Assembly (NCBI GenBank): GCA_951812925.1
Contig: OX638372.1
Location: forward strand, 44,204,245-44,268,244
DNA length: 64,000 bases
Source: Calliopum simillimum
Lineage: Eukaryota; Arthropoda; Insecta; Diptera; Lauxaniidae
Direction of reading: 5' to 3'
Below the pieces are notes generated by a model, which made no database searches, was not told where the DNA came from, and saw only the letters and a program-made list of their open reading frames with translations. The position numbers and the translations under genes are program-made. Shown one piece after another: positions 1 to 12,534 of the stretch (its first letter is position 1; the number at the start of each line of letters is the position of its first letter).

Positions 1-2350
1 ATTATTATTATTGCATAATAAAGAATAATAAAGATTATAATTAGAATTGTTTTAGATTTTTGATCGAAGCAAAAATTGTATGAGTTTAGTCAAGACAATT
101 TTGTGACAAAAATAAAAGGAATTAAGAGCAGAAGCCAATATTTTTCATATTAAAAATGTGAGATATTCAAAACTCATTCGCCGAGATTGCAATTTTTGTT
201 CAGAATCAGTTATATGCTATTAAGGTGCACATTTCTTCATAATTTTCAGAATTTTCCATACATTTCATAAAAAAATTTTTCCACATGCTCGTATTTCGTT
301 GACTTTCGTTGGAATTTCGCTCCAATTTTTCATTTAGTTGTTGGAGGCGCATGCCAATTAGCACCTGTAATTCTAAATTACTTTTCCAAACACAGATTGA
401 TTTACGATTATAAACAACAACTGTTGTTACAATTACGAGTACCCTTGTGATTTCTCATTAACCTTAAGAATTTATTTGCAAAAAAAAAAAAATACCGCGA
501 ATGACAAAGTATACAATTTACAATAACAATAGGCCATCTATAATGTTTGGAAATATCATATCTTTTAAAAGGAAGATACTTCACGTACCGGACACAAACA
601 TAAAATTGATCGCTTTATTTGTTTATATGTAAAAGATACTTTTAGATTTTTTTTTTTCGCATTCTTTTCGAACAATCGATAATATTCCATGAAGGTATCT
701 ATCGTATGCATGGGCAATAAATTTATGACGCTTTCTTTAATTAAAATGCATGCAAAATATGCATCGTATGCACCATATCTATAAATTTTAATTTATACAA
801 CTCAATTAAATGACAGTAAGAAGTTTATCAGAATTCAAAATTCATTTATTTGCTACTAAAATTGAAATGTGTTTTCTGTTATATAGGATGCAACAGCTCA
901 AGGGAATACTATGAAAACACAAAGGTATACATTTCCGAATTCAGCTGATAACTTATCTACCCATTTCCTCACTTACGTGCTTTAACTTGCGTTGAAGCTG
1001 GGCATCGAACTTGAAATCCAAGGGTTGTAAGCGCAGTATACTAACACTATGCGACATTATTTCTAGGGAATAAAAGCAAATTTATTTTACCAACAGGTTT
1101 TAAACTTTTTGTGCCTTCGAAATCAACAAGTTTTGTTAACATACCTCAACAGATTCCCTCTCTTTTAAGACCATCATCTATAAAGGATGATTCTTTAGTT
1201 TTTATGGAGTAACTTAAGGAAGTTAAAGTTAAGATTTCCTTGATTACTTGATAAGAATTCATGAAGGATTTTATTGCAAGATAATTGCATGCAGCAGTTT
1301 TTAGGGTCATTTAAAAAATAATAATAATCAGTAGGAAAGTTAGGAGAAAAATTATTTTTTAAATATTAGCGGCATCCCCGACCCAAAACGATTGTAAAAA
1401 GATAATAAAAGTTCAAAGAAAAATTTTTTTAAATTATTAGCCGCGTCGCCGACACTTTCCGGGGGTATGGTAATCAGCATCTGTAAGATGTCTGTGAAAT
1501 ATTACATTACTAATTTAGCGAGATTTCTATTTACGCCATTTAAAAAAGATGTTGCTGGTTTCTTTTTATTGAAACAAGTGCAAAATCTTTCACAAAAATA
1601 TTGTTGTTTCCTTTTTATTTTTGGCTTATGAAAAAAAAACAGCGTTATTTTTTACGTCAGCTTGGATTATTGGAAGATGCATATGACGCAGACATATCAA
1701 ATCTTGTCGATAGAAAAAACAATAGAAATAATTTATTGCGACGAAGTTTTAATCAAAGTTTATCATAACAATTTCTTACGTTTGTTTTAAATCTGTGCTC
1801 AGAACTTATTTTATTGCGTACTTAAGTGTCTAGCCGTGTGCCACTTATTCTTATTCAACTACACCCACTTTTAACAAATTTCATCTAAGTAATTTGCTTG
1901 TATAACTTGTGTGTGAATATGTGTTTAATTGTCACAAAAAAGTGGGCTTGGCATTATCTGTACACGCCCACTTTTCGACCAAGGCATAATACTCATGGTC
2001 GGCTCTTAACTACCAATTTTTTTATGGATAGCTTGTATAGTGCGAGATATAATGGGATGTAACGAAGCATTTGTTGCTAACAAATTTTTGCAAATATGGG
2101 GCGCGACTTTGAAATTTTATTCCTAGCGCGGCAAGAAAATTTCACTACAAATATTCTAAATTTCTCCCAAATACATACAATATATAAATTCAGATAACTA
2201 AAATTAATTTGCGGTTGAAAATTCGAGTAATATTTAAAAGAAATGCAAGTTATCAAAAAATTAATTTAAATTAAATTTTTTTGGGGCGACTCATGGTCTA
2301 AAAGATATTCTTCGAAAACACGCTTCAACAAAATTTTTTTTTTTTTTTAG
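1..2350. other. AT-rich intergenic DNA, no gene seen
   Basis: No open frame or splice-bounded exon can be supported here. Two diverged tandem copies of about 75 bases lie at 1340-1455, each with a T/A-rich stretch followed by an AGC(G/C)GC...CCGAC segment. A tRNA-like module lies at 985-1062 and is listed separately. The rest is A/T homopolymer-rich DNA of unknown origin. Confidence 0.6.
985..1062 (-). repeat. tRNA-like (Val-type) module, degenerate
   Basis: Read on the minus strand, this has a D-arm-like TAGTGTTAGTATACTG, an anticodon-loop-like CTTACAA (would read UAC), then TCAAGTTCGATGCCC, a good match to a Pol III B box and T arm. Stem pairing is poor, so it is a tRNA pseudogene or a tRNA-derived SINE head, not a working tRNA. 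Related tRNA-like modules occur at 34.7, 37.6, 46.9, 50.35, 52.55 and 52.85 kb. Confidence 0.4.
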
Positions 2351-3946
2351 GATGGGCTCTAACCTAGCACTTTCGATTGCCATTGAAGGGTAGAAAAAAA
2401 CTGCTAAAGGACCTTTCGAATAAATTTGGATAAATTTACAGAAAACTGTGAAAAATTAAAAAATACCCTCAATTTTGCATTTTTTCCCTCCCACGATCAA
2501 TGCAAAAGTTGGGATGGGTTCTAGTAGAGCATTTTCGATTGCCATTGAAAGGTAGAAAAAAACTGCTAAAGGACTTTTCGAAGTTCTGTCGTTAAGCGGC
2601 GCTATATCGGTTCAAAGTTCGAATAATTGAGTACTATGGAAAAATCGTTCTCTTTGGTTAAAAACTTAAATTTTTTACATGAAATCTTCATTTCCCGTTT
2701 ATGACGTCTTCTGAACATAACTTAAGCATACTCTAATGAATATTTTCTTCCCAAATATTTAAAGCATATCTTGTACCGTTTTGGATAAATTTACAGAAAA
2801 CTGTGAAAAATTAAAAAATACCCTCAATTTTGTATTTTTTCCCTCCCACTATCAATGCAAAAGTTGGGATGGGTTCTAGTAGAGCATTTTCGATTGCCAT
2901 TGATGAGTAAAAAAAAACTTCTAAAGAGTTTTTCGAAGTTGAGTAGCTATAAACAGTAGGCTTGAACGACAAGGCGTTCCCCGATGACGCCACAAAATCA
3001 AGTACGTACTTAGACCAGGAGGTTATCGTGAATCAAGATTTCCGGGGAATTTTCTCAGACTGCCGTGTATTCTCTATTGCAGCTTAAGAAAATTCCCCGG
3101 AAATATTTATTGACAATAATCCCCCATATATAATCAGAACATAACATTTACAAAAACGTATCAGATTCTCTTTGCGTTTTTCTATATATTTTATGTTGTG
3201 GCATCATCCATATAAAAAAAAAAAAAACGGAAAAAAAATGCTAAAAACAAAAATAAAAATATTCATTTTCAATGTATTTTGCGATGCTAAATTTTAACCC
3301 GATATCAGAATTGCTCCAAAACGGTACAAGATATGCTTTTAATATCTTCCAAGAAAATAAACAATGGAGTATGTTTAAGTTATGCTTAGAATACATCATC
3401 AAAGAGAAATGAAGATTTAATGTAAAAAATTTAAATTTGTAACCTATAAGTACGGTTTTTCCATAGTACTTGATTTTTCGAACTTCGAATTGCTAAAGCG
3501 CCGCTTTACGACCGAATTTCGAAAAATCCTTTAGCACTTTATTTCTACTCATCAATGGCAATCGAAAATGCTCTACTAGAACCCATCCCAACTTTTGCAT
3601 TGATCGTGGGAGGGAAAAAATGCAAAATTAAGGGTATTTTTTAATTTTTCACAGTTTTCTGTAAATTTATCCAAAACGGTACAAGATATGCCTTAAATAT
3701 TTGAGAAGAAAATATTCATTAGAGTATGCTTAAGCTATGTTCAGAAGACGACATAAACGGGAAATGAAGATTTCATGTAAAAAATTTAAGTTTTTAACTA
3801 AAAAGAACTATTTTTCCATAGTTCTTGATTATTCGAACTTTGAACCGGTTTAGCGCCGCTTAGCGACCGAACTTCGAAAAATCCTTTGGCAGTTTTTTTT
3901 TTACCCTCTAATGGCAATTGAAAGTGCTAGGTGAGAACCCATCCCA
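2351..3946. repeat. Foldback element with internally duplicated arms
   Basis: The left end (GATGGG...CTAGCAC, 2351) is the inverted copy of the right end (3946). Inversion continues inward through long arms: the stretches near 2580-2830 and 3660-3870 match in reverse complement with few differences. The left arm carries a tandem duplication (about 2445-2580 and 2800-2935, both with TAGTAGAGCATTTTCGATTG). Near the centre (3039-3103) a smaller perfect hairpin TTTCCGGGGAATTTTCT / AGAAAATTCCCCGGAAA is embedded. There is no transposase; short frames in the arms are by-products of the repeat. Confidence 0.8.
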
Positions 3947-5695
3947 AATTTTGTGTTGAATCGTGAAATCGTTAAGGTATCGAAAATACCGGTTATCTCT
4001 CAATCGAAGAGTCATACGATAAAAGTAACAGGACCAAGTTTGTAGAGAATCACAAGGTCTATAAATAAGCAATGCGTCTGCACAAAAAAGAACCGTATAG
4101 AAGATATTCAATAAAAATCGATTTTTTGGTATTTTAGGGGTTATTTTTAATATACGGCCACTCCTATGTGTATTTCTGACCATTAGTCGCTCCAAAAAAA
4201 ATTAAAATCTGTAGAAGTTAGCGTTAGCGAGATATTTGCAAAAAACTGATTTTAGCAACCTTTAAACCTCAATAACTTTTTATGCGCACAATGGACTTCT
4301 ACGGACTTTTTGCACTTTATTTATCATGCATGTATAAAGATAATTCCGGTGAAAAAAATTCACAAAAAAATTCAAATTTTCCTGGGCTAAATTTAAAATA
4401 TTTTTTTTTTTTTTTTTTTGGTTAATTTTTGCTCTAAATTGGATAAGTAGAACTAAAGTTATAGCTGCGCCACTTTTGAAAATCTTAAAAAAATATTTTG
4501 TGGTAATTTTCTTCAAAATGCCACTATAGCTTAGCCCATATTATAGCCTGTATGCAGTGTGTTTTGTGTTAAAATTTCATGAAGTTAAATAGTCATGATT
4601 TCCCTTCTGACGATTAACCGATATTTCAAGAGGATGTTCAGAGAAAGGAACATTTTTATCGGGTTCCCTTATAACACAAGACGATGGAGCAAAAAAAAAA
4701 CCAATTTGGCAAAATTCATGACTTTCGCTCTTTTAACTATCCGCCCTTTGCTAACAATATATTTAACTGTGGTTGGTCCCTTTCGTTTTTCCATTTATTC
4801 CCCTTCTAATTTTTTATAGGTGATTTATTTTGGACTAAGTATAATAAAAGCATTACAATTGTTTTATAATGGCAAACTCTGTTGCTCATTATTCTTTTTC
4901 TTAAAAAACATACATTTATCGTATAAAGTTGAAAAATCTTGTTGTTAATGCCGCAATATATTGAAAAGGTAAATAAAAAGCTGGGAGAAATTTTAAAAAA
5001 GATAAAAAATATTTGAAAAATCCAAAAATATTGTAAACTCTTTGAAACGTTGAAAAATTAAAGAAACACCGAAAAATGTTGCCAAAGTGAAAAATGCAAT
5101 CAATTAGCGATACTTAAATTGTAATTATTGTATAAAAAAATGTTTGACTCTAGACACAAAAATAAAAAAAAAAATGGTTAATCAAATTTATCTTCTTCAA
5201 TAACAGATGTTTCAGGACATTCTTAAATAGGTTGCCTATCCCTTAAAATTTAATTTTTGCAGCAAAATATTCAAAAGTCACAAACAAAATTATTTTCTAA
5301 AAATAACAAATGAAATAATTAATTCAAACAAACTACAAAATTTGCTTTGTTGTACATGATTCCTTTAAGAACTCAAAAAATGTATAATTTTTAATTACAC
5401 TTTCGGTACAAGACATGTTTAGGGCTTATAAAATGTTCATTGAATATGTCATATTGTTTTTTTTTATTTGAAAAAAAATTTTGTTTGGATTTTAGGTCAT
5501 AAATTCAAAAGAAAAGTGCTTCCTTAAAATTTATTTTCGTCCCAAATTACCAAATAATAATATACCACAAATTTACTAAAATTCATATAAACTTTAAAAA
5601 ATAAAATTTTAAATTTTTATAAGCTTTTTTTAAATACATACTTATGTACTGTTTTGAAAAAGATTTAAAACACACATATTAACTTATGAACTTAC
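3947..5695. other. AT-rich intergenic stretch with MITE-like pieces
   Basis: 3990-4530 resembles a widespread MITE-like sequence also seen near 34.9 and 58.8 kb: a GTACGATAAAA-like segment followed by GAGAATCACAAGGTCTA. A 19-base T run is at 4400-4420. From 4900 to 5690 the DNA is low-complexity and extremely A/T rich. No supported gene, though it could be intron if the exon at 5696-5735 is real. Confidence 0.4.
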
Positions 5696-5735
5696 CCTGG
5701 CCTTCACCGGCACACTGTTCTTTAAATTCACACAT
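5696..5735 (-). CDS. Candidate first coding exon, unknown gene
   Basis: On the minus strand an ATG at 5735 in a good fly context (GAAAATG) opens 13 codons, reading MCEFKEQCAGEGQ, and runs into a consensus splice donor (CCAGG then GTAAGT) at 5695. The codons look unlike the surrounding A/T-rich DNA. No downstream exon could be recognised between here and base 1, so the rest of the gene would lie beyond the left edge or across a long intron. The product is not recognised. It could equally be chance: it is only 40 bases long. Confidence 0.3.
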
Positions 5736-7655
5736 TTTCTGCTTCTTTTATTTTTTCAAAAATACCAATTAATGTTTGGTTTTTTTCTATGAATTTACGT
5801 TTATTAATTTTAGTGTATAAAAAACTTGTATTATTAAATTAAAAAGCAAAACACAATTAACTAAAGCGAAACAATTAAAAAATTTCACTTATTTTAAACT
5901 TAACAGTGAGAAAGCAGCAAGCAACATGAGCTTAAAGGAAACTTCTGTTAACTAACGCCAAACCTTTTGCGCGAGATCTCATTTATAACGAGACTGAGAA
6001 TGCGATCGTACAATTTTATATACCCTACGTTGATGCACGATAGATGATAGTAGATATGGTTAAACCCGAACGAAGACGTTGGTGGCTTGGTGGGTTGACA
6101 ACGATCACAAATTACACTCGCAGCTAGCAAAAATTAGAAAGAGAGCGCTTGCGCGCTTTGGTAATAACCCCACCAAAAAAATAACAATAACAAGCAGCAA
6201 CAATATGACAATATAAAATTCCTTGCTAGTTTTTATGACATGCGATTAGCGGCTGTTAATTAGAATTTTAGTGCTTTAAGCCAAAATACAAATAAAAGTA
6301 TTTGTTTATTCCTTTGAATTAAATTAGTTTCTAAGTATTATATTTTACTATAAAAACGAATAATAATAATAATATATAAATATTAAGTAAATTCTATAAT
6401 TTTTAGCCATTTATATATATAGCATGTAAACAAAACTAAGTAAACCGCCTTAACTTTAGGCTCTTTTAATCCTCATAAAAATAAATACTTTTATTTAAGC
6501 ACATTATGGTTAAGAACTTTCACGAGTTTTTATGACAACACATACATAGATGAAAACATATTTGCACAATGTTTTCGGGGTACCCCAATTTAACACAATA
6601 AATAAAACAGTAGTGCAGTGCACTCTTGTACACTACTTGTACTTATTACTATACATAGATACTTTTGTTTATAACTACAATATGTACATTAGAACGTCAA
6701 GTTTTAGCAAAAGATCATATTTGTTGCCAGTACAAATAGAACGTCATATCGCTTAATTTATGATACCACCTTTTTTTTCTTTCATATTTTGTATACTCAC
6801 AGCGCCGTTTTATTGCCGCACTCAACGTTAGCAACTGTTGCCACCGCTATTGTTGTTGTTGCTCGTTGTTGTTCATTCATTAGGAATTTGAGGAGACAAC
6901 TTGGCTTTATCATTTTTGCTCAAGTCGCGCGACTTTACGTTTTATTTCCTATGTGTAGTATAGAGGCATAAACGCCGCGCATATCGTTTGCTTGTGAGAC
7001 AGATATCTTTCATACTGTATAGAGATTTAGGTTAGAATTTATACTTCATACTTTCGTATTCTATATCTTTGTTGATCGGATGCGTCATAACTTGCTGGGG
7101 GTAGTTTGGATCCTATGGGATAGACCTACACGCATAATTTTAAGTAAACATTTTTCTTTTCCTGTAAGGTATGAAACTTTTTGTGGTTCTTATAATATAT
7201 TACGCATAATATTTTTTTGAATCGCAGCTGAAGATTCACACTTCCTTAGTAAATAAAAAAAAGTTCTGAAAAATCGGTTTTGGCGTTATAATATTTATAT
7301 TTATTGTTTTGAACAATTTACTCTAATACTTGTATGCTTCTGAAAGGTATCCATGCACAATGTCAATAATGTCAACTGTAGTGTTACTGAGATTTACTCG
7401 GCAGTAGCTCGAGACCTAGATTATTTGAAGTTGAGAGTAGGTATTCCAAATATTTCGAAGTTGAAGTTGGGAGAACCTATGGTATATCGCAATGAACAAT
7501 AAATGGAGTAGTGTTTTTGGAAAAACAATTACAGAAAGTTGAAATTCCAAGACTTTGTAGTCAAATATTCCCGACTCATATTTCGAAACAAAGTTTGTTC
7601 TGAAACCACAACGGCTAGCATGTTTTTGAAGGAAAGAAAAATGTACATTGATAAA
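5736..7655. other. Intergenic stretch, possible upstream region
   Basis: Contains several moderately GC-richer patches (5940-6160, 6790-6990) among A/T-rich DNA. Short frames here are not supported by codon pattern or similarity. If the exon at 5696-5735 is real, 5740-6200 would be its leader and promoter. Confidence 0.3.
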
Positions 7656-7912
7656 TGAGCCGTTTATTTTGAAAGTGGCCTAAGTCCATTTCGGGGCAAA
7701 AGTAATGTCATTCACATTATGTGCCGTAATAATCGGTTTTTGCCCGATACTTTTTTTTAAACATAACGCTATTAATTTCACACAATGTGGTAAACTTTCT
7801 GTAAAGACAGAATTTAATTGTATTCGTTCTGAACAAAATGCCAGCTAATTCATATTTTGATATTACTTTTGCTCCGAAATGGACTTAGGCCACTTTCAAA
7901 ATAAACGACTCA
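7656..7912. mobile_element. MITE with about 45-bp terminal inverted repeats
   Basis: The left end starts TGAGCCGTTTATTTTGAAAG and continues through AGTGGCCTAAGTCCATTTCGG. The right end is the reverse complement with one or two changes, ending at 7912. The core is non-coding. Related pieces with CCACTTTCAAAATAAATGG and GAAAGTGGAATAAG follow at 8100-8425, so this family has more than one local copy. Confidence 0.75.
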
Positions 7913-7980
7913 AATAAAAATTTATTCATAAAAATAAAAGTATTTAATTTAAAAATAAATAAAAAGATTTATCCTTTACA

Positions 7981-7998
7981 TTTGGCGCCCAACGTGGG
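7981..7998 (+). mobile_element. LTR-retrotransposon primer-binding-site relic
   Basis: TTTGGCGCCCAACGTGGG is the tRNA-complementary primer site used by many gypsy-class insect retrotransposons, placed directly after a sequence ending TTTACA, as expected at the 3' edge of a 5' LTR. No gag or pol frame follows, and a second LTR was not found, so only a fragment survives. Confidence 0.5.
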
Positions 7999-8059
7999 AA
8001 TGGAACAAAAAGTTTACTCGATGGTGTAGAATTGATAATATAAAGTTGAAAAACCATAT

Positions 8060-8425
8060 TTGTTAAATTACCGATTATTATATCGCATATGTATGACATT
8101 ATTTTTGCCTCGTTATGGACTTACCCCACTTTCAAAATAAATGGCTCATTTATCCCATTTTTGTTTTGTTTTTTTCTTTCTTTTTGAAAGTGGAATAAGT
8201 TCAAACAAGGTGCAAAGGTGATGCCATAATATGAATTGGCTCAGGTTTTTCTTAAAAAATAAATAAAATTGGGCTTTATTATCAGGGAAGTTTACTTAAT
8301 GACGTAGAATTGAGGCATTAAGTTTAAAAAATTATATCGGTTAAATAACCAATTTTTATGGCACATAATGAGCATGATATTACTATTGCCAACTTTATGG
8401 GCTTATTCCACTTTCTGAAACCAAT
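8060..8425. repeat. Diverged MITE copies of the 7.7-kb family
   Basis: Repeated blocks with (GA)AAGTGGAATAAG / CTTATTCCACTTTC and TTATGGACTTACCCCACTTTC occur in both orientations here, matching the ends of the MITE at 7656-7912. Too diverged to delimit single copies. Confidence 0.5.
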
Positions 8426-10546
8426 TCTTATCCAATTCATATTCACCAAAATAATCTATAACACGCGAATCTAACAAGTGGTTCTTGAGTTATAGAGATA
8501 CAACAGACAAATGTTGCATTTTATATAATGCCATTTCCCAATAAATGTTTAGCCTTCCGTTAGTAAGTGAATATTTGACGTCCTGTAAATCTACACATAT
8601 GAACACAGATGTTATTAAAGAAATTATCACTCAACCTAAAGGCTCTACTATGCTAGGGAATAAGTAAAATCAATCCCCAATTTTTTTCTCAAATCCCCAC
8701 AAAATGAAAAAAATGCCAGTACCGAGTTTTTTAGTCTGTTGGGCCCTTTTTTAGCATTTTGAATATTTTAAGATGGAAGAACAAAGATCTACTATTCTTT
8801 TTGGCACAGCTTGAAAAGCTCCATTAAATGATTTATCTAACGCACACGTGACATAGTAATCACATATTTTCCAAATGAATTGTGACAATTTTCATTATTT
8901 GAATTGGTTTACTAAAAGCTTTGGTCAACAAATGTATGTAGTACCTACAGTATTGAGAAATTATCATTTGCCAATTTTGTGATTGATTGCATGAATAGCT
9001 TATGTTGAATTAAATAATTTATATACGTACTTATAATAATGCTTATAATAATAAAACAAATACATGCTATTTAATTTTAAAAACTACGATTTGTTAGCTT
9101 CTGATATAACTAAATGAGAAATTATCGAAAAAGAATGCATATCCAATGAAGTATAAAGTTTTTTTAATGATCCCTAAATTTCACTCCATTGACGCAGGTT
9201 AAGTATTAATCCTAACACTTAGCTATCATATGAAATTGTTATAAACGCTTTTCACAGTAAAATAGCAGGTTTAGAGCCAACTTGCTATAAAGAAGCCTAA
9301 AATGATCCGTCTCATAATAAAAATGTCAGGTTCATTTCCATTAGACACCATACAAATGATACTCAAGTAAAACTTTACTATATACGAGGCAAGTACAGTT
9401 CACCATTTTTATATCCCCCAGATAATTTTGTTTCGCATCACATATGTGTAGATACTCTCGTCTCGGTGCAGATATAATGATATGAGCGCATTTCAAAAGA
9501 TTAAAAAAACACAAAGACGAGATGCGAAGTATCGCACATTACGTTTATTTAAGTTTTATTTTTTTAGTCTGTTGAAATCCAAATAGCACTAAATTCACGT
9601 AGTACAAAATATTAAGCAAAAATCTATATAATAAAATAGAGACATAAGGGGACAATTAGACTGAAGTATTTAAAAAAAAAAAAAAAAAACTTTTCTTTTA
9701 CAATGAAAAACATTTTGTTTTGCGCTAACAATCTAATAAATATCATCAAGTCATCATCCCAGCTACTGCTGCTGCTGCTGGTGTGCTATCTATTTTGTCC
9801 GACATCAGCAACAACGGATGTTTAATATTTTTGAATTTGTAGCTATAAAGTACAGCAGAGCCATATAGCCTGGCTCCAGTGGGCTTGTTAGTCGCATTAT
9901 ATGTATATAGCTATATATACATACTTTTTATTTACTAAATTAAAGTAAACATTTTTACTGTGCTAGGTGACAAAATAAGATTTATTTAGACTACTCGTGC
10001 AATATATGTTCGTATGTATGTATCATGTATATAAAACGCAAATATAAGATGCGTGGTTGTTATAAATTTTTTATGAAAACACAGTTATATTGTAGTTTTG
10101 CCTTTGATTCTATATTTAGATTAATTAAGTGTAATTACCCTTGTTCTTTTACCCTTAATTTGTTTTCAATATTTACCATGTTTTATTGATCATATGATGA
10201 ATCATTATGTTTGCAACATCTCAGCAAGTCGAATGTTACGTTTTCGTAGCGAAATCTCTTCGACGCATCCGCAAATCTATCCGATTTCGGTACCGATATC
10301 TGTATAATTTTTTGAATATTCTCATTACAAAAGTCATTACTTCTGAAATAATTAGGATATTTGCTGGCCTGAAGAGAGAGGGTGGAGTAAGAGGGGATCC
10401 ATCCCGGCCCCGGAGTTTTTTTTGGAGGGGCCGGATTTCAGTAGAAACAAGTCTCATTAATAAAATCTGAATGGGACCTAATTTTTTAGATCAGAAGCCT
10501 TTTTTGAGTCAAAGTTTATTAGACTCAATATTTCAAAGTTTGAACC
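8426..10546. other. AT-rich intergenic stretch
   Basis: No supported gene. A short (CTG)5 microsatellite sits near 9765-9780, an A run at 9674-9689, and a GC-richer patch with GGCCCCGGAG near 10400-10430. The overlapping frames at 10207-10470 on the two strands have no recognisable content. Confidence 0.5.
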
Positions 10547-10729
10547 TATATGGGTGATTCTTAGATAACTGTGCTTTTTCGAGTTGTAAAATTGGCTGAT
10601 AATTTTTTTGGATTTTTGCAAGTTTCTTCATGCTATTTTGTGTAAACGCACTCTAAAAACTCACCTTTTAAGTAGATCAACTACAAGTGTGAATTTACGG
10701 CTTTGAGGTCGAAATTAAGAAATTTTGCT

Positions 10730-12460
10730 GCCACGTTTGTGACATTTTAGCCACAGTATGGAAAAATGATGGTTTTGTAGCGTTTTGATGAGAGATTTAT
10801 TGCATATAATGACAAATTTACACTTCAAGACTAATTTTGCAACGGTGTCATGTCTCCAGTGGTCCATTTTTTTAAACCCTATCGCCCTAAATATCAACTA
10901 TGGTTTCCTGTTCTCTGTTATTATAGCCGTTTGCGGTGCATTAGGATCTCTTAATTACGAATCTGATAATGATTTTTTTTTATTACATCAGTATCCTTAG
11001 TTATCCTTGCTCAAATGTGAAAAAATCACAGTTTTGACATCTACTTAATAAAAACAGCAACAAGTAAAATTAATTTTTGTCAATGGATTCAGACAGCCGA
11101 ATTTATTATCAACAAGACATAATTTACCGTTTTTCAATTGGATTCCTAGTTTCCGAGTTATTAGCCTTTAAAAAAAGGATACCTCTCAATAACACACAAA
11201 GGATTTTCTGGACCGAAAAATTAACAAAAATGGTAAGTTTTATTATTTTTATCAAAAATATAATTTATCACAAAAATTTTAAGCCCTTGCAGACTAAATT
11301 CGGATGAAAAAATAAGGCTCTATTGTAGATTTAGTGAATGCACAGATGAAATTTTGATTCTGTTAATTTGCAAAGCAGTAGTTTAGTAGGGTCATTCACT
11401 AAATCTAGCATAGAACTGTCATTTTTTATGCGATTATGGTCTGCAAGGTCACGAAATTTTTGTAATTAAATATGTTATTGATAAAACTAATAAAACTTTT
11501 TTTTTGTAACTTTTGGGTCTCAAAAAATCTTTTGTATGTTATCGAAAGATGTCCTTATTTTAAACGCTTATAACTCGAAAGCTGGGAATGCAATTGAAAA
11601 ACGGTAAATTATGTCTTGTTGACAATAAATTTGGCTGTGCGAATCCATTGACAAAAATTAATTTTACTTGTTGTTGTTTTTGTTCTATAGCTTTAAGTAG
11701 ATGTCAAAACAGTGATTTTTTCACTTTTGAGCAAGGATAACTCAGGATTCTGATGGTGTAGAAAAATTTTTGTATTAAAAACATAATTAATAGCCTTCAA
11801 CTAAATATCTGCATACTCAATTTTATATGAAAATATGTTTCTTTGCAAACTGATAAAAAGTGCCACGTTTGTGACATTTTTGATGCGCCACGTTTGTGAC
11901 ATTTTTGTAGTTTATCGCTCATTGTAAAGCACGCGATTGAGTTCAAGATCTTTCCGAAAGAATTTGGGGTCATGTATGTAAATCCTACAAAGAAATTGTT
12001 TCATGCATAAAATAAAATGCACTACCTGGGAGTGCCGAGTGCCACGTTTGTGACCATAATATTAAAAAAAAAAAACTGTTTTTGTTTATAAACTGACCCA
12101 TAAAACGCAAACAGATTTCTTTTTTGGACGCGTCTGGACATGATGACCATTGGGTGATGGATAGTGATCAGAATTAATGCATATGTATTGCAATCTATTG
12201 ACTGAAACAGTAGTACCATAAGTAGTAGCATAATGTTTTGAAGAAATTTTTTTTTTCCAAAACTAGGGGACACTTTTCAATTCGAAATTGTGCTCTCTAA
12301 AAATTATTTAAAACTGCAGATGAGCTCAGAATATTGTAGCCTTAAGTATTTACTTAATATGTGTAGTAACTTGTTTTCTGTTCTATTTCCGTTTTTTGGT
12401 CGGTTTTCATCGTTTTGTGTATAAAAAGTAGTGGTAGGACATGCCACGTTTGTGACATTT
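10730..12460 (+). repeat. Five copies of GCCACGTTTGTGACATT
   Basis: Copies start at 10730, 11862, 11887, 12041 (changed after GTGAC) and 12443, all in the same orientation and irregularly spaced. They lie inside the TIR element at 10547-15073. They could be subterminal transposase-binding sites, which are commonly short and repeated in DNA transposons; that role is inferred. Confidence 0.6.
10980..11750. repeat. Internal foldback with about 150-bp arms
   Basis: The segment 10990-11140 (TTATCAACAAGACATAATTT and flanks) recurs in reverse complement at 11590-11745 with modest divergence. A smaller inverted pair (TTTAGTGAATG / CATTCACTAAAT) lies at 11330-11410. Non-coding; the frame at 11077-11307 is a by-product. 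Confidence 0.65.
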
Positions 12461-12534
12461 GGGGTATATTTGCAAACTTTCAAAGTAGACCAATCAATAT
12501 TTGGTGGTAAAATTGATACGCTCAAATAGAATTA

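Noticed and set aside
6550..6971. Two adjacent plus-strand frames of 60-68 codons
   Set aside because: No recognisable motif, codon pattern or splice context; composition like the surrounding DNA.
10207..10470. Overlapping frames on both strands with a GC-rich patch
   Set aside because: Mutual shadows; the Arg-rich content follows from local composition only.
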